Assembly: GCA_963795385.1 (NCBI GenBank)
Contig: CAWCHK010000003.1
Coordinates: 186,001-250,000 of the forward strand
Direction of reading: 5' to 3'
Length of the DNA stretch: 64,000 nt
Origin: CAVURS01 sp963795385
GTDB lineage: Bacteria > Actinomycetota > Actinomycetes > Actinomycetales > CAVURS01
Under the pieces are notes generated by a model. The model saw only the letters and a list, made by a program, of their open reading frames with translations, was not told the origin of the DNA and searched no databases. Below are positions 41,147 through 50,101 of this stretch, one piece after another (position 1 is the first letter of the stretch; every line of letters begins with the position of its first letter). Made by a program: the position numbers and the translations under genes.

Positions 41147-41159
41147 CGAAGCACTGCGG

Positions 41160-41930
41160 TCAGCTCCACCGGAAGGTGCGGCTGACCAGCCCCGCGGCCG
41201 CGGCCAGCCAGACGAGGAGCACTACCAGCGCGCCGGCATCCAGCCGCCCGTGCTGCAGCGCCGCCCGCAGTCCGGCGCCGAGCGCACCGGAGGGGAGGTA
41301 GCCGGCGAGCTGGTCCAGCGGCGCCGGCATGACCCGAGCCGGTACGACGACGGCCGACCCGCCGAGCATGAGCACCCACACGAGGTTCGCCGCGGCGAGG
41401 ACGGCCTCGGCCCGCAGCAGACCGGCCAGCAGCAGGGCGAGCGCCACGAAGGCGGCCGCCCCGACGAGCAGGAAGGCGAGGGCCGGCACCAGCCCCAGCA
41501 GGTGCGGCCGCCAGCCCAGCCCGAGGCCGAGCGCGCCCAGCAGCACGACCTGCACGGCGAGCACGGACAGGGCCGCGACGGCCTTCGCGGCCAGCAGGCC
41601 GGACCGGCCGAGCGGCGTGCTGCCCAGCATCCGGAGCACGCCGTACCGCCGGTCGAAGCCGGTCTGGATCGCCTGCCCGGTGAACGCGGACGAGATCAGG
41701 GCCAGGGCCAGGACCCCCGGTGTGACGACGTCGACCCGCCGGGCCGGCCCGAGGTCGGGCGAGTGGGCCTGGACCAGGCCGATCAGCACGAGTGCGGGCA
41801 GCACGACCGCGACGAGCAGCTGCTCGCCGTTGCGCAGGAGCACGCGGACCTCGCCGGCGGCCTGGGCCAGCACGCGCTGGCGGGGAGCGGCAGCGCCCGG
41901 CGCCGGGGTCAGGTCGAGCGAGGCGCTCAT
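41160..41930 (-). CDS. ABC-2 type transporter permease
   Basis: 256 residues with about six membrane helices. The pattern of an N-terminal cytosolic segment, a helix, the conserved RRYGVLRMLGSTPLGRSGLL coupling region and hydrophobic C-terminal helices matches ABC-2 exporters. Its ATG overlaps the stop of the ATPase gene (ATGA), so the two are translated together as a two-gene exporter. Location next to ctaA is common in actinobacteria; the cargo is unknown. Confidence 0.87.
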   Translation of the reverse strand: MSASLDLTPAPGAAAPRQRVLAQAAGEVRVLLRNGEQLLVAVVLPALVLIGLVQAHSPDLGPARRVDVVTPGVLALALISSAFTGQAIQTGFDRRYGVLRMLGSTPLGRSGLLAAKAVAALSVLAVQVVLLGALGLGLGWRPHLLGLVPALAFLLVGAAAFVALALLLAGLLRAEAVLAAANLVWVLMLGGSAVVVPARVMPAPLDQLAGYLPSGALGAGLRAALQHGRLDAGALVVLLVWLAAAAGLVSRTFRWS

Positions 41931-42649
41931 GAGATGGCCCGCCCGGTGAGGTCGAGGTAGACGTCCTCGAGGCTGCGGCCGGCGGTGACCAGCTCGGCCG
42001 GGCTGCCACTGGCCACCAGGCGGCCGTGGGCCAGGATCGCCACCTGGTCGGCCAGCCGCTCGGCCTCATCCATCGCGTGCGTCGTCAGCACGACGCTCGT
42101 CCCGGCGTCCCGCGCCTCGCGCACCAGCTCCCACACGGCGAGCCGGGCCTGCGGGTCCAGCCCGGCGCTCGGCTCGTCCAGGAAGACGAGCTCCGGCCGG
42201 CCGACGAGAGCCAGGGCGAGCGCGAGCCGCTGCCGCTGGCCGCCGCTCAGCCGCCGGACCGCTGTGGTCGCGTAGGCCGTGATGCCGAGCCGCTCGGCCA
42301 GGACGTCCACGTCGTGCGGAGCGGCGTAGAACCGCGACACCTGCCGCAGCAGCGACAGCGGCCGGCCGCCAGTGGGCAGCCCGCCATCCTGGAGCATCAC
42401 GCCGACCCGGGAGCGCAGCTCCGCGCCGTCCCGGCCCGGGTCCCGCCCGAGCACGCGCACCGAGCCCGCGTCCTGGCTGCGCAGGCCCTCGCAGATCTCG
42501 ACGGTCGTGGTCTTGCCCGCGCCGTTCGGGCCCAGGATCGCGGTGATCTGCCCCGCGCCGGCCGTCAGGTCGAGGCCGTCGACGGCCCGGGTGTCGGCGT
42601 ACGCCTTGACGAGTCCGTGCACGTCGAGGCACAGGTCGCGGGCAGGCAC
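41927..42649 (-). CDS. ABC transporter ATP-binding protein (exporter type)
   Basis: 240 residues. Walker A LGPNGAGKTT is at about residue 39, Q-loop VMLQDGG, signature RLSGGQRQRLALALAL, Walker B LVFLDEPSAGLDP, and H-loop VLTTHAMDEAE (the His is in place). It is the ATPase of the ABC-2 permease encoded next. The GTG start lies six bases after TAGACT on the minus strand. The cargo is unknown. Confidence 0.92.
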   Translation of the reverse strand: MPARDLCLDVHGLVKAYADTRAVDGLDLTAGAGQITAILGPNGAGKTTTVEICEGLRSQDAGSVRVLGRDPGRDGAELRSRVGVMLQDGGLPTGGRPLSLLRQVSRFYAAPHDVDVLAERLGITAYATTAVRRLSGGQRQRLALALALVGRPELVFLDEPSAGLDPQARLAVWELVREARDAGTSVVLTTHAMDEAERLADQVAILAHGRLVASGSPAELVTAGRSLEDVYLDLTGRAIS

Positions 42650-42655
42650 GCGGTG

Positions 42656-42661
42656 AGTCTA
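42656..42661 (-). promoter_or_regulatory. -10 TAGACT of a leaderless promoter for the ABC exporter genes
   Basis: On the minus strand TAGACT is followed by six bases and the GTG at 42649. The divergent lipoprotein gene starts about 90 bases away. Confidence 0.55.
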
Positions 42662-42748
42662 GGTCGGCCGTCACCGGGGTCGGTCGCGTGACGGCCCGGC
42701 CCCGGAGCCAGCAGACTGGGCGCAGTCGATGTCGCGGGAGGAGCAGTG

Positions 42749-43276
42749 GTGACCGGTCGAGCTGGCGCGCGGTCGAAGGGCCCCGCGCCGACCCGTTCCG
42801 GCCTGGCCGCGCTGGCGGTGGCCGCCCTCCTGCTGTCCGGCTGTGGGTTCCAGCGCGGGGGCCCGGCCCGCTCGGCGAGCGACGTCGTACCGGACCCGAT
42901 GACCGCGCTGGCCGAGGTCTCGCTCAGCCCCGACCTGCCGCTGGAGCCGAGCGCCCACTCCGAGGACGTCCGGCTGCCCTGGGCCCTGCTGGGCACGGCC
43001 GACGGGGGCCGCGCCCTCTCGATCCAGTACGTCAAGGGCGACGGCAGCTGCGTCATCTTCACCGGGGCCACGGTCGAGGAGACCGACCAGCTCGTGGTGG
43101 TCACGGTGCTGGCCCGGCGGACCAAGGCGACCGGCTGCCCGTCCCGCGTGCTGACGGGCACGGGGGACGTCGAGCTGGACAAGCGGCTCGGCGGCCGGCA
43201 GCTGTTCCACGGCCCGGTCGACAACGCCTGGCGAGCCTCGGCGCCGAAGGGGCCGGCCCCGATCCCGGAGGGCTAG
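42749..43276 (+). CDS. Putative secreted lipoprotein of unknown function
   Basis: 175 residues. A basic N-terminus, hydrophobic LAALAVAALL and lipobox LSGC predict a lipid-anchored surface protein. The mature part has no domain that I recognise; it contains two well-spaced Cys (SCVIF and GCPSR) that might form a disulfide. GGGAGGAG at 42736-42743 is five bases before the GTG at 42749, favouring it over the GTG at 42746. It lies between the ABC exporter genes (divergent) and the SUF operon. Confidence 0.7.
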   Translation: MTGRAGARSKGPAPTRSGLAALAVAALLLSGCGFQRGGPARSASDVVPDPMTALAEVSLSPDLPLEPSAHSEDVRLPWALLGTADGGRALSIQYVKGDGSCVIFTGATVEETDQLVVVTVLARRTKATGCPSRVLTGTGDVELDKRLGGRQLFHGPVDNAWRASAPKGPAPIPEG

Positions 43277-43309
43277 CGCCTGCCGAGGTGCGGGTTAGGT
43301 CACCCTTTC

Positions 43310-43337
43310 TTGCAGTCCTGAGGAATTACGTCACACT
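43310..43337 (+). promoter_or_regulatory. Candidate SUF operon promoter
   Basis: TTGCAG (43310-43315) and CACACT (43332-43337) are spaced by 16 bases, and the GTG of the regulator gene begins six bases after the -10. It would be a leaderless transcript for the whole SUF operon. Confidence 0.45.
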
Positions 43338-43343
43338 GGTGTT

Positions 43344-44147
43344 GTGAATTTCCCCGCCCTGTCCGTGCAGCCGAGGGAGCCCCGCGCGCCGGGCCTCCCG
43401 ACGGCTCCGGCGGTGGCGACATCCGCACCCATACCGGCCGGCGACGACTCCACGCGGGACCGCGTCGCCCGGGCCGTCTCCGAGCTGGGACCGGTCACCA
43501 CGAGCGACCTCGCCGAGCGGCTCGGCCTGACCGCGGCCGCCGTGCGCCGCCACCTCGACATCCTCGAGACCGAGCAGCTGGTCCGCACCCGGGACTCCGC
43601 CCCGGTCGCGCGGCGCGGTCGCGGTCGTCCGGCCCGGGCCTACGTCCTGACCGACGCCGGTCACGCGGCCCTCTCCTCGGCGTACGACGACCTGGCGGCC
43701 TCGGCGCTGCGCTTCCTCGCCGACGAGATCGGGCCCGACGCCGTGGAGCGGTTCGCCGAGTCCCGGGTCCAGGAGCTCGAGGCGCGCTACGCGCCGATGG
43801 TCGAGGCGGCCGGCAGTGACATGGCGGCCCGCACCGACGCCCTGGCCGTGGCCCTGTCGGCCGACGGCTACGCCGCGAGCGCCCGCCCGATGGGCGCCGG
43901 CACCCAGCTGTGCCAGGGGCACTGCCCCGTGCAGCACGTGGCTGCGGCGTTCCCGCAGCTGTGCGAGGCCGAGGCCGAGGTCTTCGCCCGGCTGCTCGGC
44001 GGGCATGTTCAGCGGCTCGCGACGCTTGCCCATGGTGAGCACGTCTGCACGACCTACGTCCCGACCGGGGCCCAGGCCCCATCCAGTCTCTCGACCCATC
44101 AACCGCAGGAAGAAACTGCCGGAAAGGACAGCGATGACCACCGCTGA
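43344..44147 (+). CDS. sufR: SufR-like helix-turn-helix transcriptional regulator
   Basis: Predicted iron-sulfur sensing repressor of the SUF operon. 267 residues. A DeoR/MarR-like winged helix (VTTSDLAERLGLTAAAVRRHLDIL, about residues 53-76) follows a disordered Pro/Ala-rich N-terminus. The C-terminal part carries a cysteine cluster (LCQGHCPVQH, then QLCEAE and HVCTTY) able to hold a cluster. As first gene of the operon it should regulate itself, losing its cluster when Fe-S is scarce and releasing repression, as shown for cyanobacterial and mycobacterial SufR. Its last 14 bases overlap sufB. Confidence 0.9.
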   Translation: MNFPALSVQPREPRAPGLPTAPAVATSAPIPAGDDSTRDRVARAVSELGPVTTSDLAERLGLTAAAVRRHLDILETEQLVRTRDSAPVARRGRGRPARAYVLTDAGHAALSSAYDDLAASALRFLADEIGPDAVERFAESRVQELEARYAPMVEAAGSDMAARTDALAVALSADGYAASARPMGAGTQLCQGHCPVQHVAAAFPQLCEAEAEVFARLLGGHVQRLATLAHGEHVCTTYVPTGAQAPSSLSTHQPQEETAGKDSDDHR

Positions 44148-45558
44148 CATCGAGGCCAGGAACCCGCAGCTCCAGGGGATCGGCACGTACGAGTACGGCT
44201 GGGCCGACTCCGACGTGGCGGGCACCAACGCGCGCCGCGGCCTGTCCGAGGAGGTCGTCCGCGACATCTCGAGCCGCAAGAACGAGCCCGAGTGGATGCT
44301 CAAGAACCGGCTCAAGGGCCTGCGGCTCTTCGGCAAGAAGCCGATGCCCGCGTGGGGCTCGGACCTGTCCGGCATCGACTTCGACAACATCAAGTACTTC
44401 GTGAAGTCGACCGAGAAGCAGGCGGCCACCTGGGACGACCTGCCGGCCGACATCAAGAACACCTACGACCGGCTGGGCATCCCCGAGGCGGAGAAGCAGC
44501 GCCTCGTCTCCGGCGTCGCGGCGCAGTACGAGTCCGAGGTCGTCTACCACCAGATCCGCGAGGACCTGGAGCAGCAGGGCGTGATCTTCCTCGACACCGA
44601 CAGCGGGCTGCGCGAGCACCCGGAGCTGTTCGAGGAGTACTTCGGCTCGGTGATCCCGGTGGGGGACAACAAGTTCGCCGCCCTGAACACCGCCGTGTGG
44701 TCCGGCGGGTCGTTCATCTACGTGCCGCCGGGCGTGCACGTCGACATCCCGCTGCAGGCCTACTTCCGGATCAACACCGAGAACATGGGCCAGTTCGAGC
44801 GGACCCTGATCATCGCCGACGAGGGCTCCTACGTGCACTACGTCGAGGGCTGCACGGCGCCGATCTACTCCAGCGACTCGCTGCACTCGGCCGTCGTCGA
44901 GATCATCGTGAAGAAGAACGCCCGGGTGCGCTACACGACCATCCAGAACTGGTCCAACAACGTGTACAACCTGGTCACCAAGCGGGCGACCGCTGGCGAG
45001 GGCGCGACCATGGAGTGGGTCGACGGCAACATCGGCTCCAAGGTCACCATGAAGTACCCCGCGATCTTCCTGCTCGGTGAGCACGCCAAGGGCGAGACGT
45101 TGTCGATCGCCTTCGCCGGCGAGGGCCAGCACCAGGACGCCGGAGCCAAGATGGTGCACGCCGCTCCGCACACGTCGTCCTCGATCGTGTCGAAGTCGGT
45201 GGCGCGTGGCGGTGGCCGGACGTCCTACCGCGGGCTCGTGCAGGTCCTCGAGGGCGCCCACCACAGCGCCTCGACGGTCCGCTGCGACGCGCTGCTCGTC
45301 GACCAGATCAGCCGCTCGGACACCTACCCGTACGTCGACGTCCGCGAGGACGACGTGTCCATGGGCCACGAGGCCACGGTGTCGAAGGTCTCCGAGGACC
45401 AGCTCTTCTACCTGATGTCGCGCGGGCTGACCGAGGAGGAGGCCATGGCGATGATCGTCCGTGGCTTCATCGAGCCGATCGCCCGTGAGCTGCCGATGGA
45501 GTACGCCCTCGAGCTCAACCGGCTGATCGAGCTGCAGATGGAAGGGGCCGTGGGTTGA
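44134..45558 (+). CDS. sufB: Fe-S cluster assembly protein SufB
   Basis: Scaffold subunit of the SufBCD complex, on which Fe-S clusters are built. 474 residues, full length. Characteristic segments are GTYEYGW near the N-terminus, WSGGSFIYVPPGVHVDIPLQAYFRIN-type core, the Cys in HYVEGCTAPIYSSDSLH and the C-terminal GFIEPIARELPMEYALELNRL. No intein interrupts it, unlike in mycobacteria. GGAAAGGA (44121-44128) is five bases before the ATG. Its stop overlaps the TTG start of sufD. Confidence 0.97.
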   Translation: MTTADIEARNPQLQGIGTYEYGWADSDVAGTNARRGLSEEVVRDISSRKNEPEWMLKNRLKGLRLFGKKPMPAWGSDLSGIDFDNIKYFVKSTEKQAATWDDLPADIKNTYDRLGIPEAEKQRLVSGVAAQYESEVVYHQIREDLEQQGVIFLDTDSGLREHPELFEEYFGSVIPVGDNKFAALNTAVWSGGSFIYVPPGVHVDIPLQAYFRINTENMGQFERTLIIADEGSYVHYVEGCTAPIYSSDSLHSAVVEIIVKKNARVRYTTIQNWSNNVYNLVTKRATAGEGATMEWVDGNIGSKVTMKYPAIFLLGEHAKGETLSIAFAGEGQHQDAGAKMVHAAPHTSSSIVSKSVARGGGRTSYRGLVQVLEGAHHSASTVRCDALLVDQISRSDTYPYVDVREDDVSMGHEATVSKVSEDQLFYLMSRGLTEEEAMAMIVRGFIEPIARELPMEYALELNRLIELQMEGAVG

Positions 45559-46772
45559 GCCTGGATGTCGGCCCGTCCCAACCGATGGCCAAACCCCATT
45601 CGCACGGCCCCGGCTCGCCGGTGCCGCAGTCGTCCCGCGGCGAGCGGCCCACGTCGTACGACGTCGCAGACTTCGCCGTCCTGACCGGTCGTGAGGAGGA
45701 CTGGCGGTTCACGCCGCTGGACCGGGTCCGCGGGTTGCACGACGGCAGCGCCGTGGCCGGCGCCGGCGTCGTGGTCGAGGTGGACGCAGCCGAGCAGGCC
45801 GTGATCGAGACGGTCGGCCGCGACGACGAGCGGATCGGCCGCACGGGCAAGCCCGGCGATCGCGTTGCGGCGCAGGCCTGGTCGTCGTTCGAGCAGGCCA
45901 CCATCGTGACCTTCCCCAAGGAGACCGTCGCCCGGCGCCCGACCTACGTCACGATCACCGGCCAGGGCAAGGAGGGCGCGGCGTACGCGCATCTCGTGGT
46001 CGACGCGCAGCCGTTCTCGACCGGCGTCGTCGTCCTCGACCACCGGGGGAGCGCGACGCTCGCCGACAACGTCGAGCTGCTCGTGGGCGACAGCGCGAAC
46101 CTGACCGTCGTCAGCCTGGCCGACTGGGACGACGACACGGTGCACCTGTCGTCCCACCAGGCCCGGATCGGCCGCGACGCGATGCTCAAGCACGTCGTGG
46201 TGACGCTGGGCGGCGACGTCGTGCGGATCACCCCGTCGGCGGCCTTCGCCGGCCCCGGCGGCGACGTCGAGATGATCGGCATGTACTTCGCCGACAGCGG
46301 CCAGTACCAGGAGCACCGGCTCTTCGTGGACCACGCGCAGGCGAACTGCCGCAGCCGGGTCACCTACAAGGGCGCCCTCCAGGGCGAGTCGGCCCACACC
46401 GTCTGGGTCGGCGACGTGCTGATCCGGGCCGAGGCCGAGGGCACCGACACCTACGAGCTCAACCGCAACCTGATCCTGACCGACGGCGCCCGCGCCGACT
46501 CGGTGCCGAACCTCGAGATCGAGACCGGCGAGATCACCGGGGCCGGTCACGCGTCGGCCACCGGGCGCTTCGACGACGAGCAGCTGTTCTACCTGCAGGC
46601 CCGCGGTATCCCCGAGGACGAGGCCCGCCGGCTGGTCGTCCGCGGCTTCTTCGTCGAGCTGGTGCAGCAGATCGGTGTCCCCGAGCTGCAGGAGCGGCTG
46701 CTCCGCGAGATCGAGGAGGAGCTCGAGACCTCCATGGGCGCGCCCTCGCTGCTGCAGGAGGCGGCCCAGTGA
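45555..46772 (+). CDS. sufD: Fe-S cluster assembly protein SufD
   Basis: Partner of SufB in the SufBC2D scaffold complex. 405 residues of the same beta-helix family, with EDWRFTPLDR near the N-terminus and the shared C-terminal block LFYLQARGIPEDEARRLVVRGFFVELVQQI. The TTG at 45555 overlaps the sufB stop (TTGA) and has GGAAGGGG upstream; the first internal ATG at 45585 is an alternative. Its stop overlaps the next gene's GTG. Confidence 0.95.
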   Translation: MSLDVGPSQPMAKPHSHGPGSPVPQSSRGERPTSYDVADFAVLTGREEDWRFTPLDRVRGLHDGSAVAGAGVVVEVDAAEQAVIETVGRDDERIGRTGKPGDRVAAQAWSSFEQATIVTFPKETVARRPTYVTITGQGKEGAAYAHLVVDAQPFSTGVVVLDHRGSATLADNVELLVGDSANLTVVSLADWDDDTVHLSSHQARIGRDAMLKHVVVTLGGDVVRITPSAAFAGPGGDVEMIGMYFADSGQYQEHRLFVDHAQANCRSRVTYKGALQGESAHTVWVGDVLIRAEAEGTDTYELNRNLILTDGARADSVPNLEIETGEITGAGHASATGRFDDEQLFYLQARGIPEDEARRLVVRGFFVELVQQIGVPELQERLLREIEEELETSMGAPSLLQEAAQ

Positions 46773-47140
46773 GCTTCGAGCCTGCACTCCGCCTCGACGC
46801 GCTGCCGGAGGTGGGCGCGGTCGCGGTGGACCTCGGCGGTCACGTCGTCGCGGTCGTCCGGGACGAGGACGGCGACATCCATGCCGTCGACGACACCTGC
46901 TCGCACGCCAACGTCTCGCTGGCCGAGGGCGAGGTCGACGGCTGCACGCTCGAGTGCTGGCTGCACGGCTCGCGCTTCGACCTGCGCACCGGCAAGCCCA
47001 CCTCCCTGCCGGCCATCCGCCCGATCGCCGTCTACCCCGTCCGGATCGATGCCGGCACCGTCCTCGTCGATGTGGACTCGCCTCTGACCGAGGCTGAACT
47101 GCTCGAAGCCAATTCCGTTCATGCTGTGAAGGAGCACTGA
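46769..47140 (+). CDS. Rieske-type ferredoxin of the SUF operon
   Basis: 123 residues, a single Rieske [2Fe-2S] domain: Cys-X-His in DTCSHANVSL and Cys-X2-His in ECWLHGSRFD, about 17 residues apart. Annotated in related genomes as a non-heme iron oxygenase ferredoxin subunit, but its fixed place between sufD and sufC suggests a role in cluster assembly or as an electron donor to it. The GTG overlaps the sufD stop (GTGA). The frame is clean. Confidence 0.92.
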   Translation: MSFEPALRLDALPEVGAVAVDLGGHVVAVVRDEDGDIHAVDDTCSHANVSLAEGEVDGCTLECWLHGSRFDLRTGKPTSLPAIRPIAVYPVRIDAGTVLVDVDSPLTEAELLEANSVHAVKEH

Positions 47141-47146
47141 AAGCGC

Positions 47147-47914
47147 ATGGCCACCCTGGAGATCCGCGACCTGCATGTCTCGGTCAGCGACGACACCCCC
47201 GACGGTGCGAAGGAGATCCTGCGCGGCGTCGACCTGACCGTCCGGCAGGGCGAGACGCACGCGATCATGGGCCCCAACGGCTCGGGCAAGTCCACCCTGG
47301 CGTACTCCATCGCCGGGCACCCGAAGTACACGATCACCAGCGGCACCGTCACGCTCGACGGTGAGGACGTCCTGGCGATGACCGTCGACCAGCGGGCCCG
47401 GGCCGGGCTGTTCCTGGCGATGCAGTACCCGGTCGAGATCCCCGGCGTGACCGTGTCCAACTTCCTGCGGACCGCCCGGACCGCCGTCGACGGCAAGGCG
47501 CCGGCCCTGCGGCAGTGGGTCAAGGACGTCAAGTCCGCGATGAGCGACCTGCGGATGGACCCGGCCTTCGCCGACCGCAACGTCAACGAGGGATTCTCCG
47601 GCGGGGAGAAGAAGCGCCACGAGATCCTCCAGCTGGAGCTGCTCAACCCGGCGATCGCGATCCTGGACGAGACCGACTCCGGGCTGGACGTCGATGCCCT
47701 GAAGGTCGTCTCCGAGGGCGTCAACCGGGTCCGGGCGACCGGCGACGTCGGCGTGCTGCTGATCACTCACTACACGCGGATCCTGCGCTACATCAAGCCG
47801 GACTTCGTCCACGTCTTCGTCGAGGGCCGGATCGTCGAGGAGGGTGGCCCGGAGCTGGCCGACCGGCTCGAGTCGGAGGGCTACGACCGGTTCGCCGCGG
47901 GGGCCAGCGCCTGA
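47147..47914 (+). CDS. sufC: Fe-S cluster assembly ATPase SufC
   Basis: ABC-type ATPase that drives conformational change of SufB/SufD. 255 residues. Walker A GPNGSGKSTLAYSIAGHPKY is at about residue 39, Q-loop LAMQYPVEIPG, signature GFSGGEKKRHEILQLELL, Walker B AILDETDSGLDVDAL and H-loop LITHYTRIL. AAGGAG (47128-47133) inside the end of the previous gene serves as ribosome binding site. Full length and intact. Confidence 0.97.
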   Translation: MATLEIRDLHVSVSDDTPDGAKEILRGVDLTVRQGETHAIMGPNGSGKSTLAYSIAGHPKYTITSGTVTLDGEDVLAMTVDQRARAGLFLAMQYPVEIPGVTVSNFLRTARTAVDGKAPALRQWVKDVKSAMSDLRMDPAFADRNVNEGFSGGEKKRHEILQLELLNPAIAILDETDSGLDVDALKVVSEGVNRVRATGDVGVLLITHYTRILRYIKPDFVHVFVEGRIVEEGGPELADRLESEGYDRFAAGASA

Positions 47915-47915
47915 G

Positions 47916-49262
47916 ATGACCCTGACCCCGGATCGCCTCGCCGAGCTGTCGGTCTCGGCCGGCTCCCCGTCCGCGGGGCTGCCCCTGACCGCCGCCGAGC
48001 TGACGGCCGTCCGAGGCGACTTCCCGATCCTGGGCCGCACCGTCCGCGACGGACGGCCGCTGGTCTATCTCGACTCCGGGGCGACCTCGCAGAAGCCCAC
48101 GACGGTGCTGGACGCCGAGCGGGAGTTCTACGAGCTGCACAACGCGGCCGTGCACCGCGGCGCCCATCAGCTGGCCGAGGAGGCGACCGATGCCTTCGAG
48201 GCGGCCCGGGCCGCCGTGGCCGCCTTCATCGGCGCCGACGCGGGTGAGGTCGTCTTCACCAAGAACGCCACCGAGGGCATCAACCTGGTGGCCTACGCGA
48301 TGAGCAACTCCTCGGTGGGGTCGACCGCCGGTGATGCCGCGCAGCGGTTCCGGCTCGGCCCCGGCGACGAGATCGTCGTGACCGAGATGGAGCACCACGC
48401 CAACCTGGTGCCCTGGCAGGAGCTCTGCCGCCGCACCGGCGCCACGCTGCGCTGGCTCGAGGTCACCGACGAGGGCACGCTCGACCTCTCCGGCCTGGCG
48501 ACGATCGTCAGCGACCGCACTCGGGTGCTGGCCTTCGCCCACGTCTCCAACGTCCTCGGCACCCTGAACCCCGTCGCGCCCCTGGTGGCACGGGCCCGCG
48601 AGGTCGGCGCCCTGGTCCTGCTGGACGCCTGCCAGTCGGTGCCGCACCTGCCGGTCGACGTCGCCCGGCTCGGTGTGGACTTCCTGGCCTTCTCGGGCCA
48701 CAAGATGCTCGGTCCGAGCGGGGTCGGCGTCCTGTGGGGGCGTCGCGAGCTGCTCGAAGCCATGCCGCCGTTCCTCACGGGTGGCTCGATGATCGAGACG
48801 GTGCAGATGGAGGGCTCGACCTACGCACCGCCGCCGCAACGGTTCGAGGCCGGAGTGCCGATGGCGGCCCAGGCCGTCGGGTTGCACGCAGCGGTCGACT
48901 ACCTGAGCGAGCTCGGCATGGATCGCGTTGCCGCCCAGGAGCATTCGGCATCAGAGGCGCTGCTTGACGGTCTGGCTGAGCGGCCCTGGGTGCGCGTGCT
49001 CGGGCCCTCCGACCGGAGCCAGCGGGCCGGCGCCGTGGCCTTCGTGGTCGACGGCGTACACGCGCACGACGTGGGGCAGGTGCTGGACGACGCCGGGGTC
49101 GCCGTCCGGGTGGGTCATCACTGCGCCTGGCCCCTGCACCGCCGGTTCGGTGTCGCCGCGTCGACCCGCGCCTCGTTCGGTCCGTACAACGGGGTGGACG
49201 ACGTCGCGGCCCTGCTCGAGGCGCTCGACCGGGTGCCGGCGATGTTCGGCCTGGAGGTCTGA
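47916..49262 (+). CDS. sufS: Cysteine desulfurase SufS
   Basis: PLP enzyme that takes sulfur from cysteine for cluster assembly. 448 residues, group II (CsdB/SufS) type. VYLDSGATSQKP near the N-terminus, HHANLVPWQ, the PLP-binding Lys in FSGHKMLGPSGVGVLWG, and the active-site loop with the persulfide Cys in VRVGHHCAWPLHRRFG are present. The ATG starts one base after the sufC stop. Works with SufU, encoded next. Confidence 0.97.
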   Translation: MTLTPDRLAELSVSAGSPSAGLPLTAAELTAVRGDFPILGRTVRDGRPLVYLDSGATSQKPTTVLDAEREFYELHNAAVHRGAHQLAEEATDAFEAARAAVAAFIGADAGEVVFTKNATEGINLVAYAMSNSSVGSTAGDAAQRFRLGPGDEIVVTEMEHHANLVPWQELCRRTGATLRWLEVTDEGTLDLSGLATIVSDRTRVLAFAHVSNVLGTLNPVAPLVARAREVGALVLLDACQSVPHLPVDVARLGVDFLAFSGHKMLGPSGVGVLWGRRELLEAMPPFLTGGSMIETVQMEGSTYAPPPQRFEAGVPMAAQAVGLHAAVDYLSELGMDRVAAQEHSASEALLDGLAERPWVRVLGPSDRSQRAGAVAFVVDGVHAHDVGQVLDDAGVAVRVGHHCAWPLHRRFGVAASTRASFGPYNGVDDVAALLEALDRVPAMFGLEV

Positions 49263-49263
49263 C

Positions 49264-49779
49264 GTGGACCTCTACGCCGAGCTGATCCTGGACCACGCCA
49301 AGAGCCCGCACCACGAGGGTCTGCGCGCGCCGTACGACGTCGAGGTCCGCCAGGTGAACCCGGTCTGCGGCGACGAGGTCACCCTGCGGGTGCAGCTGGC
49401 CGGCGACGGCGCCGAGGCGGTGGTCCAAGACGTGTCGTACGACGCCCAGGGCTGCGCCATCAGCAAGGCCTCGACCTCGGTCCTCACCGACCTGGTGATC
49501 GGCCGCCCGGTCAGCGCGGCGGTCAGCACCGGGGAAGCGATCCGGGAGATGGTCCGTTCCCGCGACGGGAGCGAGCCCGACGAGGACGTGCTGGGTGACG
49601 CGGTGGCCCTGCAGGGCGTCGCGAAGTACCCGGCCCGGGTCAAGTGCGCGCTGCTCGGCTGGACCGCCCTGACCGAGGCGCTGCTGCTCAGCGGCGCTCT
49701 CGCCCACGAGCCAGAACCGTTGCCGGAGCCAGAACCGTTGCCGGAGCCAGAACCGTTGCCGGAGAAGGAGCACGCATGA
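49264..49779 (+). CDS. sufU: Fe-S assembly sulfur-transfer protein SufU
   Basis: Zinc-bearing sulfur acceptor that takes persulfide from SufS. 171 residues; usual SufU is about 150. The metal/sulfur ligands are in NPVCGDEV (about residue 35), AQGCAISKAS (about 63) and RVKCALLGW (about 130), with the SufU-specific insertion between the second and third. The extra C-terminus is made of three exact copies of an 18-bp unit encoding EPEPLP, a Pro/Glu-rich flexible tail. The GTG follows one base after the sufS stop, and its own TGA overlaps the next gene's ATG. Confidence 0.94.
   Translation: MDLYAELILDHAKSPHHEGLRAPYDVEVRQVNPVCGDEVTLRVQLAGDGAEAVVQDVSYDAQGCAISKASTSVLTDLVIGRPVSAAVSTGEAIREMVRSRDGSEPDEDVLGDAVALQGVAKYPARVKCALLGWTALTEALLLSGALAHEPEPLPEPEPLPEPEPLPEKEHA
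49708..49761 (+). repeat. Three exact 18-bp tandem repeats in sufU
   Basis: Units at 49708-49725, 49726-49743 and 49744-49761 are identical, beginning GAGCCAGAACCG. They keep the frame and encode EPEPLP three times. Identity at synonymous sites and the unusual TTG/CCA codons imply recent expansion, so copy number may vary between strains. Confidence 0.9.
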
Positions 49780-50101
49780 CCGAGACATCCACCCCCCGAA
49801 CGTCGCGGACCTCGAGGAGGCGCTGCGGGACGTCGTCGACCCCGAGCTAGGCATCAACGTGGTCGACCTCGGGCTCATCTACGGCATCACGATCGACCAG
49901 AACGCCCACGCCGTCATCGACATGACCCTGACCAGCGCGGCCTGCCCGCTGACCGACGTCATCGAGGACCAGACCGCGCAGGCGCTGGACGGGCTGGTCA
50001 CCGGCCACCGGATCAACTGGGTCTGGATGCCGCCGTGGGGCCCGGACAAGATCACCGACGACGGCCGGGAGCAGCTCCGGGCGCTCGGCTTCAACGTCTG
50101 A
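49776..50101 (+). CDS. Metal-sulfur cluster assembly factor (MIP18/DUF59, SufT-like), one frameshift
   Basis: About 108 residues of the DUF59/MIP18 family that helps mature Fe-S proteins. NVVDLGLIYGI and TLTSAACPLTDVIEDQ (conserved Cys) are typical, as is the C-terminal WMPPWGPDKITDDGREQL. A run of six C at 49792-49797 should be seven: adding one C joins the start MTETSTPPN to ADLEEALRD. This is a homopolymer error type. The ATG overlaps the sufU stop (ATGA). Last Fe-S gene of the operon. Confidence 0.9.
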
